64,000 nucleotides of DNA, taken from Gloeopeniophorella convolvens. Lineage: Eukaryota > Basidiomycota > Agaricomycetes > Russulales. Positions 57,096-64,000 of the stretch are shown here, piece after piece; position 1 is the stretch's first letter; the number at the start of each line of letters is the position of its first letter. A program made the translations under genes and the position numbers. The DNA lies in assembly GCA_022496205.1 (NCBI GenBank), contig WTXD01000003.1, positions 1,178,001 to 1,242,000 on the forward strand, written 5' to 3'. Below the pieces are notes generated by a model. The model was not told where the DNA came from and did no database searches. It saw only the letters and a list, made by a program, of their open reading frames with translations.

Positions 57096-58814
57096 TCAGA
57101 TCCTCCCGTAGATATCCAGAGCGGGACGGCCGAACGACGGCTGCAAAAAGGTACCCAATCAATGCCACTCCCACTTCGGGATGTTCAGAGACTTACAGGG
57201 TCGTCCGGCTTGTTCTTCACGATTTCGTCAATCTTCTTGAGTACTTCGGGTGTCAGCTTAGGGATGATCTTCAGAGCCTTCAGTTGTCCACGACCTGCTC
57301 CGGTCGGGTGGCGCCAAGGATGACGGTGCCTGTGTTGGGGTTCTTCGCCACCCAGGCCAAGGCAAGGTGGGTGATAGAGCAGTCGAGCTCTGCCCGCGGC
57401 ATAAATGGGGCGCCAGGCAGAAGGGAGGTCCAGCGAGCGCACCTTTCTCTGCGAACTCGCTGAGGGTTTTGACGATCTCGATCTGGCTCTTGCCATCTTC
57501 CGACTCCAAGAACTTGATCCTCTGAGCGAAGAAGGTGCTGTTCGTGTCGAAGCGAGAGCCCTCCGGGATACCGTTATTGTACTAGTCGCACGTCAACTGA
57601 GTGTCCCGAGGTACACAGGCACCCACGAGCACTTACCTTCCCAGTCAACAAGCCGCTGGCCAGCGCAGAGAACACGGTGGTGCTAAGGCCGTACTTCTTA
57701 TACAACGGACTGAGGGTGTATGTTGTTTTGGTGCAGGCCACCTACTCAGAGCCGAGAGACACCTACCGATACTCGCCCTCTGGGCGTTCACGCTTCAAAA
57801 GGCTGAAGAATCGTGTCAGAGGACTCAGAGAAACCACGATCAGGAGAACTCACTGGTGCTCGCACTGCTCCGCGATGGGAGAGTGCAGACCGTACTTCTG
57901 CGCGATCTCTGCAAGCCCGTCAGTGTATGCGATGTAATGGCAGTCCGGCTACTCACGAATCGCCTCTTCGATCTCGCGGGCAGACCATTCAGAAGTGCCC
58001 CAGTAGTACGCCTGGCAGGTGCGACGGTCAGGAACAAATTACGAGGTACGTCGACTGTTGCTTTACCAATCCTTGGTCGATAACCCACGAGAACGCGCGG
58101 ACCGTCTCCTCCACAGGGACTGAAGCGCCGTGATAAATCAGCATGTTCCCCACCCGCAGAGTGCAGAACATACCAGTGTGATCTGGGCGGTGAGCAAAGA
58201 CGACGTCTACATAGTCAGTCTGCAGGCGTCTCAAAGACTCTTTCAGGCCCTCAATGATGCTGTCCAGAACCGCATGAGAGCATTGCACAAATCATATGCG
58301 AACATGACAAACTGCTTGCGCGAAAGACCCATGTTGTTGGGTCCTGGGCGGGTGCCCCAGAAGATCTTCGTGGTGAGGATCAGATCCGACCTGCGGACAC
58401 CGAGCTCCTTGATGACGCGGCCACTGGGGGAGGCGTCAGTCTTGGCAGCTATGGTTCAACGGAAATTGGTGCTCACAGCTCCGATTCCGACTTTCCTCCA
58501 GCGTACGCCTCAGCCTCGTCGAACATGTTGATACCGTTCTCGATGGCAGTCTTGATGATATCCTAGCAAAGGCGGCTCAGTTGGCATCGTCTCTATCGTA
58601 AGCACATATAGGCACGCACCTTGACGGGGTCGCCGACGACGGTGCCACCAAAAGTCAGCCCTGCCAGGCGACAATGCCATCATTAGCATGGGAAACAGAG
58701 ACAGAGCATCGAAGGCGTACATCCACCCAAGGAGAACACAGGCACACGCAGGCCACTCGGGCCTAGCCTGCGGAAGGGCATGTCCTTCGGGTCATATTCC
58801 AGTGTCGCAGACAT
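57096..58814 (-). CDS. Aldo-keto reductase, voltage-gated K+ channel beta-subunit type
   Basis: NADPH-dependent aldo-keto reductase of the AKR6-like group (fungal YakC/Kv-beta relatives). The start at 58814 gives [20 protein letters not shown]. The catalytic tetrad is visible: Asp and Tyr in [10 protein letters not shown], Lys in ILTTKIFWG and His in [48 protein letters not shown] and [20 protein letters not shown] are typical of the beta-subunit family. The C-terminal region has [20 protein letters not shown] and ends after an intron with [14 protein letters not shown] at 57096. About nine short introns. A physiological substrate cannot be given; a TATA box lies 85 bases upstream. Confidence 0.88.
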
Positions 58815-59425
58815 AGTGACAGAGACTGGCTTGTGGTGAAAAGATGATAGACGGGGATGAGAACGAGCAACTCTCTATCGGCCTCCCGCGAAACCGCGCT
58901 TTATAATCTGAGAGATGTGACCGGATGCTATTCTCATGTCCAGGACGCCATAGGACGCCATCTTCCGGTCACGTTGACCTCATACCATGAGGAACAGAAG
59001 GGAATTCTGAGTTGTGCCGCTGATAGAAGATGAGGTGCACCGCTGAGGTCGGCCCGCGGCTGCCCGCGCCCGATATCGAATTGTATTTCCGCGCCCTGAT
59101 TACGGTTGACTTCGTCATGCAGTGCATATCTTTGCTAGGGCGCGCCGCGCGAGCGATCCTGTGATCTCACGCCGCCCACTGACGCGACAAGTCGAATCAA
59201 AAAGACTGGACATGACATGACAAACCGGGAGACGCGATTTGCTCCATAACAGTTACGGACGCGGACGCTGTCGTGGCACTATTGATCAGGACAGTCGGCG
59301 TTGCGTGTAGCATCCACTTCAATCTGTCGAACCTCAATCCCACATGTGGCGAATATCAACGTGTGGTTAGTTGTGTGGTACTATTATACAGATTCACGGT
59401 CACTAGAGTGTGTCCGCGAAAGACC
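58815..59425. other. Promoter of the aldo-keto reductase gene
   Basis: About 610 bases. Apart from the TATA box at 58897-58905 nothing was recognised. Confidence 0.5.
58897..58905 (-). promoter_or_regulatory. TATA box of the aldo-keto reductase gene
   Basis: The minus strand reads TATAAAGCG about 85 bases before the start codon at 58814, within a GC-rich setting. Confidence 0.5.
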
Positions 59426-61042
59426 CTATGAGTACTCTTTCTGGATAAATTTGGAGATGGTCTGGAGTTGGATGTTGGACGTCCCCTCGTAAATGGCACC
59501 CTGGGCGTCGAAAGCTTCGGTGAGAAGAACTTCGCATGTTCAAGAGCAAAGGTGCCACTCACGATCTTCGAGTCGCGCCAGAATTTCTCAATTCCGGTCT
59601 CACGTGTAAAGCCCACGCCGCCTGCCCACTCGATCGCCTGCCCCGAGACACGTTGTGCGACAACGCTTGCCCAGTACTTCGCCATGGCTGCCTCCTTGGT
59701 GAAGTCGCGTCCTTCCTCCTTTCGCCGCGCAGCATTGTACGTCAGCAATCGCGCAGTCTCGAGGTCAATGGCCGCCTGTGCAATTTGGAACGCCATTCCC
59801 TGGAAAGTGCCAACGGGCTGGCCAAACTGCTTGCGCTCGTACGTGTAGGGGACCGCTTTGTCAAACGCTCCTTGGGCGAGGCCGACCATCTGTGCGGCAA
59901 TGCCGATGCGACCTGTATTCCCCTATGAGGTGGCAAAAAGACGGGTATGTGAAAAAAGGCGAACCCTCGTTCAAGATCTCGATGGCAATCTTGTATCCTT
60001 TCCCTTCGCCGCCAATGACGTTCTCAGCTGGAATTTTGAGATCGTCGAAGTTCAGGGTACACGTTGAGCTTGCACGGATGCCGAGCTTTTGCTCTTTCTT
60101 GGCAATCTGGATACCCATGTCCTTGGTTGCAATAAAGCAAGTGATGCCTTTGTAGCCCTTGCTTGGGTCGACCTGTAGAGGGACTCAGACGTGACTCTGG
60201 TTCAGAAGGGAACATATACGTACGTTGGCAAAGATTAGGAAGATTTCGGCCTCATATGAGTTGGTAATCCACATCTTGGAGCCGTTGATGACCCAGCTGT
60301 CGCCATTCTTCTTTGCACGCGTCTGCAGGGCGAACGCATCCGAACCGGATGCAGGCTCGGACAAACAGAAGCTGCCGAGCTATGGACGTGTCAGCACCGC
60401 AGTGCGGGTGCGCGCACATGAGAAGGGCGCACCTTGGACTCCGCGAGTTGGGGTAACCACTTATCTTGCTGTTCCTGGGTGCCGTATTTGCGCAGGACTG
60501 TGTTCACGAGCGTGTTGTGCACGTCGCACATGACAGAGACGGAAGGATCAACCTTCGCGAGCTCCTCAATTGCGATGATCGCCGAGGTAAACGACGACTC
60601 GGCCCCGCCATGGTCCGCACTCGTCTCGATTCCCATAAGCTTGTAGATTGTCAGGAACGCGCCGAATCGAGAGTCAAATACTACGTACCCCTTGCTCAAA
60701 GAGACCCTTAATGATGGCAGGGTCCATCATCTCGTTCTCATCCATCTCCTGAACCTTGGGCCCCACGACATCCTGAGCAAAACGCCTCACTGGGGATCTT
60801 GTGAGACGGCGCCAGCGAAGTTCAATGACTGACGCGCGCCATACCTGATTCGCGCAGGAGATCCTCCTCCTCGGTCCATGTATGCAAAGAGGTGACCGTG
60901 CGCCGTGCGAGAGAAGTTGAGAACGCTCTGCGAAAAGTATGTGTCAGCGTCAGTGTCGCCGCTCTTGATTCGAGGCAACAGACCTGGAGGGGTTCGTAAC
61001 GCGGAGAGAGGAGCGAGCCGACGCAAAAGCCGTTCGTAACAT
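59426..61042 (-). CDS. Short/branched-chain acyl-CoA dehydrogenase, mitochondrial
   Basis: FAD-dependent dehydrogenase of mitochondrial beta-oxidation or branched amino acid breakdown, most like ACADSB. The start at 61042 gives the presequence [20 protein letters not shown]. It then reads [31 protein letters not shown] and [40 protein letters not shown] and [20 protein letters not shown] (first ACAD signature) follow. [20 protein letters not shown] and [20 protein letters not shown] lead to [40 protein letters not shown] is the second signature, and the catalytic Glu is in [14 protein letters not shown]. It ends KEYS at 59426. About eight introns. The substrate range is inferred from family only. 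Confidence 0.9.
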
Positions 61043-62273
61043 TGTGGAAGGCAGGTGGGAGGAATTGGTTGGTTCGGTTCCGTCAGAGGTTGAGCTAATA
61101 AATGTGAGGCATGTTCAATCCTGGGTAGGGCCAATTAAGGGGGTTTGGGTGGGGTACAATTGGTTTCCCGTTTCGGACGAGCCATGTGCCACATTCGAAG
61201 GGTTGTGTCATTCCTAGTAGCATAATACAGTCACATGACCGGACGCGCCCCCAAGACGCGTCCATTTCCTTTGTCCCAATAATCAGTAAACTCTGCTCCT
61301 TCCATGGGCTCCCTAGTCTTAGTTTCCATTCAGAGGAGAACCAGGGCTATTTTAGTCAATTATCTGTCTACTTGGCGGCCAGATGGGCCATGCGAGGCAG
61401 GTCAACGCTACGGAACCCACGCAAGAAATATGTCAAGACGAACGAGAACAACGAGAACATGGTTTATATATTGACCAGATCAGACCTTTAGGATGTCCCT
61501 TTGGTGTAGTGGTTTTGTCCAATGGTTGCACATTCGTGAGTATTATGCAGGTTCGAACCCGGATGGGGTGTCTTTTTTATTTGCATTGAGCGAGTGCTCA
61601 GCACATGCCACCCTCATCGTGTCATTGCCGTGATGAGTAGCCGGAATATCACACATGTGTATTCCATGGACGGCCATATCTAGGAAGGTTGTGTCTAAGT
61701 TGATAGACTTTCCCGCCGGTCCCGCCGGCGGCCGTCAATCCTTCTTTGGACCACGTCGTTGCAACACTACCGCCTGCAACGACCTGCCGGACTCGCACAC
61801 TATCACGAACGCCGCCACCAAACACGCCGTCCGGACGGATGCGAGACATTCTGTAACCGGATGTACTAGTACTTTAATAGCCGTTTCTCCCACAGAATAG
61901 CTGGTGGTGAGTAAGGTAGAGGCCACCAGGAACCAAACACCTTTATGTAAGCGAGATTCTGGCGAAATCTCTTGCCACATCTAGTCCGGGATGGGTCCAT
62001 TTTCTGGGAAAGTCATTGCACTGGAGTAAAGGATACACCCATATGTACCACTGAGTGGAATTAAATTTCGGAAAAACCAACTAGTACATGTACAGATGTT
62101 AGAAAAACATGAAATCTCCCAAATGCATTTTCCACGCCAGGGAAGTCCAATTGTACGACCATTAATAATTTACAACCTGGTTTGAACCATTACGTACATG
62201 GCCACGTGACGTTCTGTACGGTTGCGTTGCAGGCTGAGTCTGCGGCGACAGTGGAGGCCAGGATCGGGCCAGA
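61043..62273. other. Intergenic, 1.2 kb, with a tRNA-like unit
   Basis: The left part is the promoter of the acyl-CoA dehydrogenase gene. A tRNA-like Pol III unit lies at 61495-61576. The rest has only short open frames. Confidence 0.5.
61495..61576 (+). pseudogene. tRNA-like Pol III unit, probable degenerate tRNA-Gln
   Basis: An A box (TGGTGTAGTGG) at 61502-61512, a perfect B box (GGTTCGAACCC) at 61550-61560 and a T6 run about ten bases after the 3' end make a complete Pol III unit. A 5' GTCCC can pair with 3' GGGGT only with wobbles. The anticodon arm has a six-base loop containing TTG, and the T stem has mismatches. It thus looks like a decayed tRNA-Gln(TTG) or a tRNA-derived SINE head rather than a working tRNA. 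Confidence 0.45.
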
Positions 62274-63184
62274 ATGCCACGTCGGAAGCGTGCTGCAAGA
62301 GCTCAAATCGAGAACTTGGCTGCAGCCAATCGCAAGAGGCTCCGGAGAGAACAGCCAGACAGTGCGTTGCAGAATTTTCTGATCAGAAGCAGGCATTCCT
62401 AATGGGAACAGCAAACAACTCATTACAGCCTGACATTGCTTCTTCCCCCCTTCCCAGGCAATCATTGCCCTCAATAGACATTGCCCCTGACGTGGATTCA
62501 AGCACACATGACTCTGAGATCACCAGCGACACCAGCCACATTCCCAAGGGCATGATTGAGTCTGACGAGTCCGACACAGACCCTGATGACGATGACACAG
62601 AAATTGTTGAGGAGATCAAGCTGAAGGATTTCTATGATGTCCTCCTGGAGGCACAAGTCCAACTTGCATCTCAGACAGTTCAATCACGCCGCCCGAAGCA
62701 TTACACAGGAACTTCTCGGACAACACGGTATCGACAGAAGAAGGCGCGCGAGGCATACCGATCACAAGGCTATCCAGCCATCTCACAGTGGTTCTCGCCA
62801 GTGTCACGTAGCCATGCCGAGGCCCCACAACGCGGAGATGAGACTGTGTCGCACACAGTCAGTTGGCCACCAGCAGTGCATGCCATTGCGGAAGAAAGCG
62901 AAGAGAGCGAAGATGACTTACCAATCGTGTTGCCTCCGCAATGTAGGATCGTGGACCTAGGGCACCAGGCAGGGGCTAAGGTACACCAGTCCCTGCAGCA
63001 TGCGGCATGCAGCACGCGGAGCATCCTGGCACTTCGCGAGGAGGACGAGGAGGATGCAGAGGACACGGAGGACGTGGAGGACGCGGAGGACGTGGAGGAT
63101 GAGGATAGCAACCAAGAAGACAATGTGTGGCGGGAGCTCCAACTCCGCACAACACTAGTATGGTCAAGTAAGGGAAGGTTGTGA
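62274..63184 (+). CDS. Repeat-type acidic protein, probably transposon-linked
   Basis: Not a family I can name. A two-exon model starts at 62274 with MPRRKRAARAQIENLAAANR, a basic coil. A 52-base intron (gtgcgt...gaacag) joins it to a long frame. That frame has an Asp/Glu run (ESDESDTDPDDDDTEIVEEI), then KLKDFYDVLLEAQVQLASQT and PKHYTGTSRTTRYRQKKARE with GYPAISQWF. The YTGxSxRTxxRxKK plus PxIxxFF-like pattern recalls N-terminal parts of high-copy hypothetical proteins in Agaricomycetes that sit in transposon-rich loci; this is memory-based. A second acidic tract of EDAEDVEDAEDVED repeats lies near the end. Transposon origin is inference. Confidence 0.45.
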
Positions 63185-63360
63185 GACAACCGGCGGGGTG
63201 TTCGCGCAGAGCTGAAGTCTTGCGCCAACCAACAGACCAGGAGTGGTGTTCTGACTTGGTGATCTTTATGCAAGATCACAGAACGAGTCAACTGTAGAAT
63301 GCTGGTTCTCAAGATTAGAATCGTAGTACTACTACAGAGAGGCTGTTGGCACTCTTACCT

Positions 63361-63387
63361 GGTCCTCAAGAGGAAAGTCTGAGGACC
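63361..63387. other. Perfect 8-bp hairpin, 11-base loop
   Basis: GGTCCTCA at 63361-63368 pairs perfectly with TGAGGACC at 63380-63387. On the minus strand it lies just downstream of the TATA box. Confidence 0.6.
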
Positions 63388-63406
63388 TAAGTGCGCAACT
63401 ACATGG

Positions 63407-63415
63407 GTTTATATA
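63407..63415 (-). promoter_or_regulatory. TATA box (TATATAAAC) on the minus strand
   Basis: TATATAAAC on the minus strand, 20 bases before the hairpin and 125-290 bases downstream of the bZIP sites. No minus-strand gene with recognised content follows. Confidence 0.45.
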
Positions 63416-63538
63416 CTACTAGAGGAGCGCTTACAAAGCGACTCCGCAGCTGCTGACTGAGCGACTTGGTGCTGACTGATGCACCTTACTCACGCTCACT
63501 AAGCCAGTTTCCCACACTACGTCATGCTCACTCAGCGA

Positions 63539-63698
63539 TGACGTCAATGCGCAGCACAATCTAGACTACTGACGTCACCATGACGTCACAACCCAAAGTC
63601 CATGGCCTCTAGGCCCTTCCAGCCCATTCTAACCCTAATATCCCACGGGATGAGTCACAAGACGAGTCACGAGATGTCATGTGCGGCTTACGTAAGCC
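63539..63698. promoter_or_regulatory. Cluster of bZIP-type palindromes
   Basis: TGACGTCA (CRE/ATF) occurs at 63539-63546, 63570-63577 and 63581-63588. TGAGTCA (AP-1/Gcn4) occurs at 63651-63657, and a 14-base palindrome GGCTTACGTAAGCC with a Yap-type core TTACGTAA at 63685-63698. Such a density is far above chance and suggests a regulated promoter. Confidence 0.6.
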
Positions 63699-64000
63699 TG
63701 CACCTAACGCAAAGGAAATAATTCCCGTGGAATATGTACTTTTAGCACTTCTTCGATTACTCAGCTAGCAGTGAAGGCTCAAGCCTGCTAGGTGGTCCAG
63801 GAATCCTTCGAAAAGACGCGTCTGTGACACAATGCAACAAAGTGCACAGTCGCTGCACTTCTCAATCACCTCCCATCACTCGAGCTCAGCTATGATGACC
63901 CTGTGGAGCTTGGAGGGGATATGCGCACCATTCTACGTGATGTCACAGCACTCGAGAGGGCCTCAAAGGACTTGAACATGATGGTGAAGGACAAAAAACT

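Larger units (their letters stand above)
63185..64000. other. Promoter-like region and partial ORF at the window edge
   Basis: On the minus strand it contains bZIP sites, a TATA box, a hairpin and a splice-donor-like CAGGTAAGA. At 63880-64000 a plus-strand frame reads LELSYDDPVELGGDMRTILR and runs off the edge without a stop. It may be the start of another repeat-type gene. Confidence 0.4.

Noticed and set aside
62770..63312. 180-codon minus-strand frame downstream of the TATA box
   Set aside because: Its Ser-rich part is the reverse of the acidic GAG/GAC repeat of the plus-strand ORF; no independent motif is seen.
63185..63840. A complete LTR retrotransposon LTR
   Set aside because: No TG...CA boundary with a matching target duplication or primer-binding site could be found; only promoter-like order is seen, so it is reported as a hypothesis under the promoter finding.

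Overview
This is nuclear DNA of a basidiomycete fungus, most likely an Agaricomycete of polypore type. Genes are dense on both strands and split by many short introns (about 45-70 nt, GT-AG with some GC-AG), intergenic spaces are short, and the proteins are those of fungal nuclear genomes (ERG4, PMT4, YEA4, ZAP1-like, GIN4-like, HEM25). No bacterial operons, CRISPR arrays or rRNA genes are present. Gene models were built by joining reading frames at splice sites and matching remembered family motifs; no search or RNA data was available, so inner exon borders are approximate unless coordinates are given.

Layout, left half. A mitochondrial rhomboid protease (423-2102, -), a short-chain dehydrogenase (2277-3313, -) and the 60S-biogenesis WD40 protein MAK11 (3810-5436, -) are followed by the divergent mitochondrial amidotransferase HER2/GatA (5560-7466, +). 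Next come the pyrimidine nucleotide carrier RIM2 (7755-8925, -), divergent from RNA polymerase III subunit RPC25 (9113-10028, +), and a secreted protein made of 60-residue repeats with KEX2-like sites (10224-11585, -). A gene-poor stretch of 2.3 kb follows. Then PET117 (-) and the sterol reductase ERG4 (+) share a 155-bp promoter. MVP1 sorting nexin (-), PMT4 protein O-mannosyltransferase (-), mitochondrial ribosomal protein mL44 (+) and a forkhead transcription factor (+) complete this half.

Layout, right half. DNA polymerase epsilon subunit DPB2 and DNA ligase IV lie in tandem on the minus strand, with LIG4 divergent from a GIN4-type kinase. TMA16 (-), an F-box-like protein (+) and a ZAP1-like zinc-finger factor (-) follow. 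Two tandem carboxypeptidase S genes (42439-48816, -) come next, one of which carries a 698-bp MITE in an intron. After them lie two diverged paralogues of an unknown family (49396-53567, -), one with a nonsense codon, then YEA4 (-), the glycine carrier HEM25 (+), an aldo-keto reductase (-) and a branched-chain acyl-CoA dehydrogenase (-). The last 3 kb has a tRNA-like relic, a repeat-type acidic ORF and a promoter-like array of bZIP sites, and looks transposon-influenced.

Most genes are housekeeping. Seven encode mitochondrial proteins (protease, amidotransferase, two carriers, PET117, mL44, acyl-CoA dehydrogenase) and three serve ribosome or Pol III function. The most novel content is the KEX2-type repeat precursor, the MITE with an empty-site paralogue beside it, the orphan gene pair, and at least four GC-AG introns needed to keep conserved frames open.
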